DNA from: Limobrevibacterium gyesilva
Lineage (GTDB): Bacteria > Pseudomonadota > Alphaproteobacteria > Acetobacterales > Acetobacteraceae
Length of the DNA: 64,000 nucleotides
Assembly: GCF_025989185.1 (NCBI RefSeq)
Contig: NZ_JAPDNT010000009.1
Coordinates: 80,300-144,299, forward strand
Reading direction: 5' to 3'
In this document: one piece after another, positions 54,172 through 62,306 of the stretch
Position numbering within the stretch: the stretch's first letter is position 1
How the letters are laid out: each line of letters starts with the position of its first letter
Position numbers and translations under genes: made by a program
Notes under the pieces: model-generated
Seen by the model: the letters and a program-made list of their open reading frames with translations, nothing else
Database searches by the model: none
Told to the model about the DNA's origin: nothing

Positions 54172-55648
54172 TCCCGTCGGGCACCGTCACGAACCCCTGC
54201 AGCGCCGCGCTATGCGCGAACAGCCAGGTCGGGTGGTACAGGTAAAGGATCGCCCGGTCCTGCGCGTAGATCTCCACCGCCTGATGATACAGCGCCTGCC
54301 GCTGCGCCGGGTCGGTCACGGCGCGGCCACGCTCCAGCACCTCCTGCAGCTTCGGATTGCAGTACTTGCCCCAGTTCTGGAACCCGTCGCAGGCGATGAA
54401 GATCGAGATGTTGAAATCGGGATCGGACCGCCCGCTCCAGGTATTCAGGTGCGCCTGGTAGTCGCCGCGGTTCATCGCCTCGATATTCGCGTTCACTTCG
54501 CCCGCCGACACCTTGATGTCGAACCCGGCCTCGGCCGCCATGGCCTGGATCACCTCCACCACCTGCACGTCGCGCGGGGTGTTCGCCACCTTGAACTCGA
54601 AGCTGGGATGCTCGACTCCTGCCTCCTTCAGCAACGCCTTCGCGCGCGCCAGGTCACGCGGCGGCACCGGAACCTTCGGGTTGAAATACCGGCTGTCCGG
54701 CAGCTCCGTCTGGTTGTCGGGCACGAACAGCCCGTCCATCACCACCTTGTTGATCACATCGCGGTCGATCGCCGCTTCCAGCGCGGCACGAATGCGCGGG
54801 TCGCGCCCGATCGGCGTATCCGCGCGCGGCCCATGGCCGACATTGAAGTTGATCGCCGCGTAACCCAGCCCCGTCACCGCCGCCAGCCGCAGCTTCGCAT
54901 CCGCCTTCACCTTCCCGGCATCGGACGGCGCCAGCTCCTCCAGCATATCCAGCTGCCCGGCCTGCAGGTTCACCAGCCGCACCGTCGTATCGGCGATCGG
55001 CCGGAACACCACTCGGTCGAGATGGATTGCCCCCGCATTCCAGTAGCCCGGAAACCGGTCGAGCACGATCCGGTCCTGCGCCACCCGCTCGGTGAACCTG
55101 AACGGCCCCGAGCACACCGGCGCGGTGAAGAAATCCTTGCCCAGCCGCGCCACCGCCTTCGGTGACACCATCATGCCCGCGCGGTCCGACAACACCGCGA
55201 TCAGCGGCGCAAAGGGCTGCGACAGCACCAGCCGCACCGTCTGCGCATCCACCACCTCGATCGCCGAGACCGCCTTCAGCTCCGCCTTGCGCACGCTCTC
55301 CGGCGCGCTGCGATAGCGTTCCAGGTTGTCGCGCACGGCCTCTGCCGTCATCGGCTCGCCGTCATGGAACGTCACGCCCTGGCGCAACGTCATGGTCAAC
55401 GCCCGCCCGTCCGCCGACCAGGACCATGCCGTCGCCAGTTGCGGCGCGAAGTCCAGCTTCGCCGTCAGGTCCACCAGCTTGTCGCACAGGCTCGCGAACA
55501 CGATGCGCCCCGCGAACGTTCCCCCGAGCGCGGGGTCCAGCCGGTCCGGGTCATCCTGCAGCCCGATGCGCAGCGTGCCCGCGGCCTGCGCCGCGCCCGC
55601 CGCCGTCAACACGCTCAGCCCAAGCATGGCCGCCTTCAGCAATCTCAT
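54140..55648 (-). CDS. ABC transporter substrate-binding protein, family 5
   Basis: The 502-residue binding protein has a signal peptide (MRLLKAAMLGLSVLTAAGAA) and the motif TLRQGVTFHDGEPMTAEAV. No permease or ATPase genes are near, making it the second orphan family-5 protein in the window. Its 3' end overlaps the MocA gene on the other strand. Confidence 0.92.
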   Translation of the reverse strand: MRLLKAAMLGLSVLTAAGAAQAAGTLRIGLQDDPDRLDPALGGTFAGRIVFASLCDKLVDLTAKLDFAPQLATAWSWSADGRALTMTLRQGVTFHDGEPMTAEAVRDNLERYRSAPESVRKAELKAVSAIEVVDAQTVRLVLSQPFAPLIAVLSDRAGMMVSPKAVARLGKDFFTAPVCSGPFRFTERVAQDRIVLDRFPGYWNAGAIHLDRVVFRPIADTTVRLVNLQAGQLDMLEELAPSDAGKVKADAKLRLAAVTGLGYAAINFNVGHGPRADTPIGRDPRIRAALEAAIDRDVINKVVMDGLFVPDNQTELPDSRYFNPKVPVPPRDLARAKALLKEAGVEHPSFEFKVANTPRDVQVVEVIQAMAAEAGFDIKVSAGEVNANIEAMNRGDYQAHLNTWSGRSDPDFNISIFIACDGFQNWGKYCNPKLQEVLERGRAVTDPAQRQALYHQAVEIYAQDRAILYLYHPTWLFAHSAALQGFVTVPDGIIRPQGLRLE

Positions 55649-55879
55649 GACGTTTCTTCCTCCGCTCTTGATTTTGCACGCCAGGCTGATGTCAGGATGA
55701 CGAAGCCCTCGCGATCCCGCTGCATGAAACGGTCGCGCGAGCCGAAGATGCCGCCTCCATCCGCATGTGCGCGGCCGTCGATCATGCTATGGTAACGACG
55801 CGGCTTCCACCCGCAAAGCCGCTCCGTAACGCCGCTGCCGCCGTCGAGTCCTTCCTGGATGGTCATATCGGGGGATCGC

Positions 55880-56593
55880 ATGCGCAAGATCGGGCTCTCA
55901 CTCGTGCTGCTCGCCGTCGCCACCCTGCCGGTCCATGCCGCGGACGGCGTCCGCCCCGTTGTCATCGAGCTGTTCACCTCGCAAGGCTGCTCGTCCTGCC
56001 CGCCGGCCGATCAATTGCTGACCGAGCTCGCCCGCACCCGCCCGGACGTGCTGCCGCTCGCCTTCCACGTCACCTACTGGAACAACCTGGGCTGGCGCGA
56101 CCCGTATTCGCTCGACGCCGCCACCACCCGCCAGCGCGGCTACACCGGCGTCTCCGGGCTCGGCACCATCTACACCCCGCAGGCCATCGTCGACGGCACG
56201 CGCGACATCGTGGGCTCCGACCGCGACGGCGTCATCGCCGCCCTCGACAAGGCGGCCGCCACCGCCACCGCCCTGCCGCTCGGCGTCACCCGCGACGGCG
56301 ACGAGATCGCCATCACCGTCGGCAGCGGCGCCGGCGCCGGCAAGGTTCTGCTGATCGGCTACGATGGCCAGCACGTCACCAAGGTCGGGCGCGGCGAGAA
56401 CGCCGGCGCCACGTTGCTGGAATCCAACATCGTCCGCGCGCTTGAACCGGTGGCCGACTGGCAGGGCGCCGAGCTTGGCCTGCGCCACGCCGCCCCCGCG
56501 GGCGAGCACGCCGCCGTCATCGTCCAGGCGCCGGACGGCCGCATCCTCGCCGCCGCCCGCGTCCCGGACGCCCCCGCAAAGCGCCAGAGCTGA
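55880..56593 (+). CDS. DUF1223 thioredoxin-like periplasmic protein
   Basis: The 237-residue protein starts with a signal peptide (MRKIGLSLVLLAVATLPVHA) and has the DUF1223 core VVIELFTSQGCSSCPPAD, including a CxxC pair, then HVTYWNNLGWRDPYS and YTPQAIVDG. A thiol redox role in the periplasm is likely but unproven. ATG 55880 follows GGGGGA. The haloacid dehalogenase gene follows 16 bp later. Confidence 0.9.
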   Translation: MRKIGLSLVLLAVATLPVHAADGVRPVVIELFTSQGCSSCPPADQLLTELARTRPDVLPLAFHVTYWNNLGWRDPYSLDAATTRQRGYTGVSGLGTIYTPQAIVDGTRDIVGSDRDGVIAALDKAAATATALPLGVTRDGDEIAITVGSGAGAGKVLLIGYDGQHVTKVGRGENAGATLLESNIVRALEPVADWQGAELGLRHAAPAGEHAAVIVQAPDGRILAAARVPDAPAKRQS

Positions 56594-56609
56594 GTCCCGG
56601 AGCAACCGC

Positions 56610-57290
56610 ATGACCGGCCGCCTCACGGGCATCCGCGCCTGCGTCTTCGACGCCTACGGCACCTTGTTCGACTTCGCCTCCGCCGCGGCGCGCTGCCGCG
56701 ACACGCTCGGCGACAAGGCCGGGCCGTTGACGGCGCTGTGGCGCGACAAGCAGCTGCAATATTCCTGGCTGCGCAGCCTGCAGGACCGCTACGTCCCGTT
56801 CGACCAGATCACCGCCGACGCGCTCGACTACGCCATGCATGCCCTGGGCATCGACGACCCCGCGCTGCGGACCCGGCTGCTGGACCTCTATCTGACGCTG
56901 TCGCCATTCCCCGAAGTGCCTGGCGTATTGCGACGCCTCGTCGCGGCCGGCTACCGCACCGCCATCCTGTCCAACGGCTCGCCGGCGATGCTGGCGCCGC
57001 TGGTCGCCCAGCCGGGCATCGATGGCAACCTGCACGCCGTGCTCTCCGTCGACGAGGTGCGCGTCTTCAAGACCCATCCCCGCGTCTACCAGCTCGCCGT
57101 CGACAGCCTCGGCGTCAGCGCTGGCGAAATCTGCTTCTTCTCCGCGAACGCCTGGGATGCCTGGGCCGCCTCCGCCTTCGGCTTGCGCGTCGTCTGGTGC
57201 AACCGCGACGCCCATCCGCCCGAGAACCTGCCGGGCCGGCCGGACGCCGAACTGCGCACGCTCGACCAGGCGCTGCCGCTCCTGGTCTGA
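56610..57290 (+). CDS. Haloacid dehalogenase, type II (HAD superfamily)
   Basis: The 226-residue protein fits L-2-haloacid dehalogenases. The nucleophile is in VFDAYGTLFDF, SNGS is motif II, the lysine in VFKTHPRVY is motif III, and SANAWDAWAASAFGL is the SxNxxD motif that separates this group from phosphatases. It probably converts 2-halo acids to 2-hydroxy acids, though glycolate-phosphatase-like activity cannot be ruled out. Confidence 0.87.
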   Translation: MTGRLTGIRACVFDAYGTLFDFASAAARCRDTLGDKAGPLTALWRDKQLQYSWLRSLQDRYVPFDQITADALDYAMHALGIDDPALRTRLLDLYLTLSPFPEVPGVLRRLVAAGYRTAILSNGSPAMLAPLVAQPGIDGNLHAVLSVDEVRVFKTHPRVYQLAVDSLGVSAGEICFFSANAWDAWAASAFGLRVVWCNRDAHPPENLPGRPDAELRTLDQALPLLV

Positions 57291-57341
57291 TACCAACGGC
57301 CCTTGACGATGACCCTTCCATCGTCAAGGGCCGTTGGTATC
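57289..57341. repeat. Long perfect palindromic hairpin (repeat family member 2)
   Basis: A perfect 23-bp inverted repeat with a 7-base loop begins inside the stop codon of the dehalogenase gene. Arms contain CGGCCCTTGACGATG and CATCGTCAAGGGCCG. It is much longer than needed for a terminator and shares its core with the hairpin at 50651 and the outer TACCA(A/G)CGG end with that at 57417. Confidence 0.75.
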
Positions 57342-57416
57342 GCGCGCCGATCCGCTTGCGGCACGCAAGCGCGTGCCTGTCGCGGGCTTGGTGGGCGGCG
57401 GCGCGCAAAATAACGA

Positions 57417-57455
57417 CTCGTACCAGCGGTCATTCTTCATGGCCGCTGGTATGAG
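57417..57455. repeat. Hairpin (repeat family member 3) before the phosphatase 3' end
   Basis: A 17-bp stem with a 5-base loop lies between convergent genes. The arms (CTCGTACCAGCGGTCAT and its near complement) differ at two places that form G-U pairs in RNA read from the plus strand. It may terminate the minus-strand phosphatase transcript. Confidence 0.6.
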
Positions 57456-57520
57456 CCGGCAGGCGCCACACGCCGACCCCGGAGCATATGAAGGCGAAGG
57501 CCCGCGCCGCCGGCCTGTCG

Positions 57521-58321
57521 CTACTCCAGCAGGCGCGCCTGCAACGCCGCGCGCCGCCCGGCATCCACGCCGATGCGCTGCTCCAGATACGCCTCCAGCG
57601 TGCCGTGCGACTCCCTGATCGCGCCGAACGCCGCGTCCAGCAATTCCGGATGCACGCGCAGCAGCACGTCCGCCACGGCCGGCGGCAGCGCCGCCGCCAG
57701 CTCGGCGTCGCCGCGCCACAGGCGATTGGTCGCCAGATAATCCTCGCGCACCGCATCCGCCTCCACGCCCAGCGCGGTCAGCAGCAGCGCCGCCCCGAAC
57801 CCGGTGCGGTCCTTTCCGGCCGAGCAATGGAACAACAGCGGCGGCGCGTCCTCGGCCAGCAGCAGGGCGAACATCGCCTGGTAGCGATGCGCCCATTCCA
57901 GCGCATAGGCCGTGTAGGCGCGCCGCATCAGCATCATCACGTCCGCGCCGGTGGCGGTGCGCCGCGCCGCGATGTCGCGCAACGACGCCCCCAGCGAAGG
58001 CTCGATCGACAGCGCATGCGTGGTCACGCCAGGCAGGCGTGACGGCGCCTTCTGCCGCTCCTTCTCCCCGCGCAGGTCGCACACCGTGCCCAGCCCTGTG
58101 GCCGCCAGCACCGCGGCATCGGCTTGCGTCAGTCCGGACAGCGCCGCCGCCCGGAACACGCGCCCGAACCGCACCCGCCGCCCGCCGGCGGCCGGCCATC
58201 CCCCGAGGTCGCGCACATTGGACGCCCCCTGCAGCGGCAGCGCGCGCGGCAGGTCCGCGTCGAGCATCGGGCGCTCCCCGCCTGATCGCGGAGGAACCGG
58301 CCCATCGTTATTTCCTGCCAT
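57521..58321 (-). CDS. Tyrosine-protein phosphatase (dual-specificity-like fold)
   Basis: The protein has the CX5R loop LFHCSAGKDRTGFGAALLL and the N-terminal LPLQGASNVRDLGGWP and RAAALSGLT blocks of bacterial tyrosine/phosphoinositide phosphatases. The ATG at 58321 overlaps the stop of the upstream small gene (TGATG), giving 266 residues. A second ATG at 58267, with GGGGAG before it, would give 248 residues and may be the main start. No signal peptide is seen. Confidence 0.9.
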   Translation of the reverse strand: MAGNNDGPVPPRSGGERPMLDADLPRALPLQGASNVRDLGGWPAAGGRRVRFGRVFRAAALSGLTQADAAVLAATGLGTVCDLRGEKERQKAPSRLPGVTTHALSIEPSLGASLRDIAARRTATGADVMMLMRRAYTAYALEWAHRYQAMFALLLAEDAPPLLFHCSAGKDRTGFGAALLLTALGVEADAVREDYLATNRLWRGDAELAAALPPAVADVLLRVHPELLDAAFGAIRESHGTLEAYLEQRIGVDAGRRAALQARLLE

Positions 58322-58803
58322 CACCGCTCTGGCTGATTGCCCGTGTTGTACGACCCGCCGCTGACTTTCGCTGAAACGATCTGTCCCGCTCGTCCCGCGT
58401 CGTTCGGGCCGATTGCCTGCTCCGCAAACACCAGATCGTCCGCCGCTCCGGTCACCGCGCCAACGGCGCTGATACTCACGATCGAGGCGATGGAGTCGCC
58501 GGCCAATGGCAGGGTGAAACCGAAATTGCGGTAGATCTGCGCCGTGACACCTTGCGGCGTCCACAGTTCAAAAACCCATTTCGTTGCCATGGACGCCTCT
58601 CTGTGCAGGTGGACAGTGCGTGCGATCTCGGGGAGCCGCGCGGTGCGGACGATGGTGGGCAGTTCGGTCGTGCGCTCGATGGGGCCGAACGTGATCGTGT
58701 ATTCCGGGGCGGAGCGGACGAAGCCGGCACCGGTAGGGGCGACGATTTGCGGGCCCGTCCGACTTGCAGTCATCCTACGCGTCGGGCCATTCTGCTGCAG
58801 CAC
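58321..58803 (-). CDS. Hypothetical protein, possible beta-sandwich/phage-adaptor-like
   Basis: This frame encodes 160 residues and ends in a TGATG overlap with the phosphatase gene. I do not recognise the family with confidence. The segment FTLPLAGDSIASIVSIS and the later KVSGGSYNTG resemble the GD(T/S)IAS and SGGT pattern in short tail-adaptor-like proteins of phages, which is only a weak hint. Short repeats (ELPTIVRTARLPEIARTV) precede it. An internal start at MATKWVFELW would give 89 residues. No other phage genes are near. Confidence 0.5.
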   Translation of the reverse strand: MLQQNGPTRRMTASRTGPQIVAPTGAGFVRSAPEYTITFGPIERTTELPTIVRTARLPEIARTVHLHREASMATKWVFELWTPQGVTAQIYRNFGFTLPLAGDSIASIVSISAVGAVTGAADDLVFAEQAIGPNDAGRAGQIVSAKVSGGSYNTGNQPER

Positions 58804-58821
58804 TTATCTCGAAGGCCGCAC

Positions 58822-59541
58822 ATGCCAAACCAGCAGCCGCCCGTCGAATATCGCTCGCAGTGGCGCCAAGACCGCTTCATTCATGAGAATTTGATGCCCC
58901 ATCGCGGCGGAACGTTCTTCGAGGCCGGCGCACACGACGCCTACACCATCTCAAACACCTGGTTCTTCGAGAAAGCCTTGGATTGGCGCGGCGTGCTGGT
59001 CGAGATGCAGCCGCAGTTGTTCGCCAAGATCGTGGAACGCCGGCCAAATTCGCAATGCTTCCGGTGCGCGCTTGGTACCCAACCGATAGATCTGATGTAT
59101 CTCGAAGCCGGGGACCGGTCGAGCTTGATGCGCTATATGCCGCACGGCGATATCGAATACCTTGAGCGGCATTACGCCAGCAAGCCAGACAAGCCGACAT
59201 TTCGCGTCGGTTGGGTGGCGGTGCGTCCGGTCAGCGACGTGCTGACTGAGGCGGGCGTGACGCATATCGATTATTTCAGCCTTGATGTCGAAGGTGCGGA
59301 GATGGATGTGCTCCGATCCATCGATTTCTCCAAGGTCACGATCGATTTGTTCACCATCGAGGACAACGCCGGCAAGTGGACAGAGCCCAGAGCGCTGCTG
59401 GAGCCGCGGGGATATGAGCTGATCGGCGCGCTGGGTGTGGATGCACTGTTCGCGCATCGGCGGCTGATGGACCGCATCGCTGCCGAGCGCGGAACCGCGC
59501 ATGTAGCGGCTGTGCGTTCAGGATTGCGTCGGATCGCCTGA
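58822..59541 (+). CDS. FkbM family methyltransferase
   Basis: The 239-residue protein is a SAM-dependent methyltransferase of the FkbM type. GGTFFEAGAHDAYTISNT is the SAM-binding motif, and HIDYFSLDVEGAEMDVLRSI is the diagnostic FkbM segment. Such enzymes O-methylate sugars or natural products. ATG 58822 follows GAAGG. Its codon use looks less GC-biased than neighbours, hinting at later arrival. It diverges from the small hypothetical gene across only 18 bp. Confidence 0.88.
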   Translation: MPNQQPPVEYRSQWRQDRFIHENLMPHRGGTFFEAGAHDAYTISNTWFFEKALDWRGVLVEMQPQLFAKIVERRPNSQCFRCALGTQPIDLMYLEAGDRSSLMRYMPHGDIEYLERHYASKPDKPTFRVGWVAVRPVSDVLTEAGVTHIDYFSLDVEGAEMDVLRSIDFSKVTIDLFTIEDNAGKWTEPRALLEPRGYELIGALGVDALFAHRRLMDRIAAERGTAHVAAVRSGLRRIA

Positions 59542-59725
59542 TCCCACACCGAGCGCCGAACGGCGACCAGGGAGATTCCTGACGGCCGTCCGCGTTGTTG
59601 TTGGTCATTGCTCGAAGAAGACCGCAACGGGAGGGGCACCCGCGCCGCCTGTGCCGCCCGGTCCGGCGGACGCGGCCCCTCCTGATCCACCCCCCGTGCC
59701 CGTCGTACCGCAGCAGACAGGACAA

Positions 59726-59750
59726 CCCGGGCCCAGGCAACCGGCCCGGG
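59726..59750. terminator. GC hairpin behind the phosphoesterase gene
   Basis: CCCGGGCC and GGCCCGGG form a perfect 8-bp stem with a 9-base loop, 8 bases after the phosphoesterase stop on the minus strand. It is a good intrinsic terminator candidate. Confidence 0.55.
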
Positions 59751-59757
59751 CTGCCGC

Positions 59758-61470
59758 TTATGCCGTCACCTCCAGCACCATCCATCCCTGGTGGGTGCGC
59801 CCGTATTCGTCGGTCGCGCGCACGGCGATCCGATGCGCCCCCGAGGGCAAGCCGGCGGGCAGGGGGGCCTGCCAGACATGGCTCGACAATCCCGGCTTGG
59901 CCCAGGGCTTCATGGTCCCGGCGTTGCGGGCATACATGGCCTCGACGAACGGATCCGTCCGCTCGGTCCGGCGCATCGGCACATACGCCCCGCCTTGCCC
60001 CACGGCCATTTCCACCTGCGTGCGCGGCCCGCCATCGAACACATTCACCACCACCCGCGTCGAGGCCACCGCCTCCCGCGCGATCGGGCTGCCCAGCAGC
60101 GCGCCCGGCTGGGAGTCGCGCATCACCTCGCGCGCGCCGCCGTGGAACTGGCTGTCCAGCACGATGCGCATCTGGCCGCGCTGTGGCTCGTGCGCCGGCA
60201 CCAGCGTGGTGGCGCAGCGCGTGCCATCGACCGACAGGATATGAAACCCGTTCGGGCTGCCATCGATTTCCAGAGCCGCGGGAATGCCCCGCGCGTCGGC
60301 CGGTCCGCTCCACCAGCTTCCGCTCACCGCCGCCAGCACGTGATGGTGATGTGTGCCGCCGGCGAAACCGTCGCTGGCGCCGAAATACCAGTGCTCGTTG
60401 GTGTGCGTGTGGCCGCTGAAGCTCACGCTGTGCGGATGCGTCGAGATCGCTTCCAGGAATGCCTGGGCATCGACGGCGGCAAAGATCGGATCGGTGCCCG
60501 ACAGCGTGCGCAACGGAATGTGGAAGGTGAACACCACCAGGCTGTCGGTGGGCACCTGCGCCAGCACGTTGCGCACGAAGGCCAGCTGCCGCGGGCCGAA
60601 CAAGCCGCGATACGCGCCGGATTTGCCGGGCTTGGCCGCATCGGCGCCGAGATACTCCACATTGTCCAGCACGAACACGGTGGCCCCGCCGTACTGGAAG
60701 GCATGGTAGCGCGTCCCGAACACGCGCTTGAACGTCTCACGCGAATGCCGGTTGTCCGGTGCCTCCAGGTTCATGTCGTGATTGCCCGGGCAGTTGTACC
60801 AGGGCAGCCCGATGGTGCCGACGATGCGGTTATGGCGCTCGTACAACGACAGGTCGTCGAACATCAGGTCGCCGACGGTGATGCCGAAGGCCGGCGTCAC
60901 GCCTGAGGCGGGAAGGGCGCCCAGCTGTGCCACCACGTCGTCGCGAACGTAGCCCAGCTCCACCAGGCTCTCCGGCTGCGGATCGGCGAACAGGACGGCG
61001 TCGAACCGCGTCGCCTCGTCCTGGCGGCGCAGCGGGAAGTCGATGCTCTCCGGCAGCGGCCCTGTCGGCGCCAGGCCGGGAAAGCGCAGATCCAGCGCCG
61101 CCGGCGTGCCGACCGGGGCGTGCACATAAGCGAAGCGCGGCAGGCCGGCCGCATCCACGGGCGTCATCCAGCCCGAGGGCTTGATCACGAACAGCGAATC
61201 GCCGTCGGCCACCGGCAAGGCCCAGCGTCCGTCGGCATCGGTCTTCACCACGTCGCGGCCGTTGGACACCATCACCCCCGGTACCCCCCGGCTCGCGGCG
61301 TTGCGGCGCCGGCTGCCATCGGCGTCCTCGAACACCATCCCTTGCGCCGGCCGCACCGCGCGCCCCTGTGCCTGCGCCGCACCGGCGGCCAGCACCACGC
61401 CGGATGCGGCCGCGCCGGCCATGACGTCGCGGCGGGTGATGCCGTGGGAGTGGAGGATGTCGTTGGCCAT
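59758..61470 (-). CDS. Tat-exported calcineurin-like metallophosphoesterase
   Basis: The 570-residue protein starts with a twin-arginine signal (ITRRDVMAGAAASGVVLAAG). The metal-site motifs are intact: FADPQ, GDLMFDD, CPGNHDMN, and GHTHTNEHW. N- and C-terminal beta domains flank the catalytic core, as in the group annotated with N-terminal and C-terminal calcineurin-associated domains. It acts outside the cytoplasm on an unknown phosphoester. ATG 61470 follows GGGAGG; an ATG five codons upstream is less likely. Confidence 0.9.
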   Translation of the reverse strand: MANDILHSHGITRRDVMAGAAASGVVLAAGAAQAQGRAVRPAQGMVFEDADGSRRRNAASRGVPGVMVSNGRDVVKTDADGRWALPVADGDSLFVIKPSGWMTPVDAAGLPRFAYVHAPVGTPAALDLRFPGLAPTGPLPESIDFPLRRQDEATRFDAVLFADPQPESLVELGYVRDDVVAQLGALPASGVTPAFGITVGDLMFDDLSLYERHNRIVGTIGLPWYNCPGNHDMNLEAPDNRHSRETFKRVFGTRYHAFQYGGATVFVLDNVEYLGADAAKPGKSGAYRGLFGPRQLAFVRNVLAQVPTDSLVVFTFHIPLRTLSGTDPIFAAVDAQAFLEAISTHPHSVSFSGHTHTNEHWYFGASDGFAGGTHHHHVLAAVSGSWWSGPADARGIPAALEIDGSPNGFHILSVDGTRCATTLVPAHEPQRGQMRIVLDSQFHGGAREVMRDSQPGALLGSPIAREAVASTRVVVNVFDGGPRTQVEMAVGQGGAYVPMRRTERTDPFVEAMYARNAGTMKPWAKPGLSSHVWQAPLPAGLPSGAHRIAVRATDEYGRTHQGWMVLEVTA

Positions 61471-61631
61471 GCGCGCCTCCCGCACTGTCGAGGAGAGTCT
61501 AGCCGGAATTTCGGACGATGCGGTTGCGCCCGACCGGGCGCATGGGGACGGCTTGCAAGAATTGCGATGGAGCCATGCGAGACTCAGATGCTGCCCCGCC
61601 AGCGCAGGCTTGACTCCACGGGAAATTCCAC

Positions 61632-61665
61632 GTTACGCGTAGTTATTCGAATAACTCTAAGTAAC
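61632..61665. promoter_or_regulatory. TetR operator, 34-bp two-shell palindrome
   Basis: A perfect 16-bp palindrome AGTTATTCGAATAACT (61641-61656) is flanked at equal distance by GTTAC (61632) and GTAAC (61661). The whole is centred on one axis, 6 bases before the TetR ATG. A TTGACT -35-like box lies at 61610-61615, with TTACGC 17 bases later overlapping the left arm. This is the expected place for autorepression. Confidence 0.78.
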
Positions 61666-61670
61666 AAGAA

Positions 61671-62306
61671 ATGCCCGCCGCGCCCCGCCGCTACCGACAG
61701 GTCGCCCGCGCCGCCGCTACCGCGGACATCCGCCACCGCAGCATAGACGTGTTCTTCGCCCTCCTGCGCGACCGCATGCTGGACGAGATCACCCTCGACG
61801 AGGTCGCCGTCGGCGCCGGCACCACCCGCCAGACCGTGATCCGCCATTTCGGCGGCAAGGACGGCCTGCTGCGGGCCCTGGCCGAACGCCTCACCGACGA
61901 GATCAACGCCCGCCGGGCCGTGCCTGCGGGTGCGCAGATCGACCGCCGCATGGCCGCCCTGGTCGCCGATTACGACCTGGTAGGCGACATCGTGGTGCGC
62001 ATGCAGGCGCAGGAGCCCGGCTCCGGCATCCTGAAGGAGATGCTGGACAGCGGCCGTGCCAGTCACCGCGCCTGGGTCGCCGATACCTTCGCCGACGGCC
62101 TCGCCGGCTGGCCGGAAGCGGACCGGGCCCGCCTCTGCGACCAGCTCTACGCCGCCACCGACGTCCAGGTCTGGAAGCTGCTGCGCCGCGACTTCGGACA
62201 TTCCGCCGCCGCAACCGCCGCCTTGATGACCGACATGGCCCGCAAGCTGCTGGCCTGCCCGCCACGACCCGAAGCGAACACCCCGAAGACAGGAGGAGAT
62301 ACATGA
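61671..62306 (+). CDS. TetR/AcrR family transcriptional regulator
   Basis: The 211-residue protein has a TetR helix-turn-helix (ITLDEVAVGAGTTRQTVIRH) near residues 41-60 and a ligand domain after about residue 75. No clear ribosome site precedes the ATG; AAGAA directly before it and the closeness of the promoter suggest a short leader. The stop overlaps the start of the glycosyltransferase gene (ATGA), so regulator and enzyme form one unit. Confidence 0.92.
   Translation: MPAAPRRYRQVARAAATADIRHRSIDVFFALLRDRMLDEITLDEVAVGAGTTRQTVIRHFGGKDGLLRALAERLTDEINARRAVPAGAQIDRRMAALVADYDLVGDIVVRMQAQEPGSGILKEMLDSGRASHRAWVADTFADGLAGWPEADRARLCDQLYAATDVQVWKLLRRDFGHSAAATAALMTDMARKLLACPPRPEANTPKTGGDT

Noticed and set aside
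59590..59757. A proline-rich frame (VVVGHCSKKTATGG then PAPPVPP) resembling the end of a lipoprotein signal
   Set aside because: There is no start codon in frame, it runs into the antisense of the phosphoesterase gene, and part of it is the terminator stem. A decayed lipoprotein gene remains possible but unsupported.
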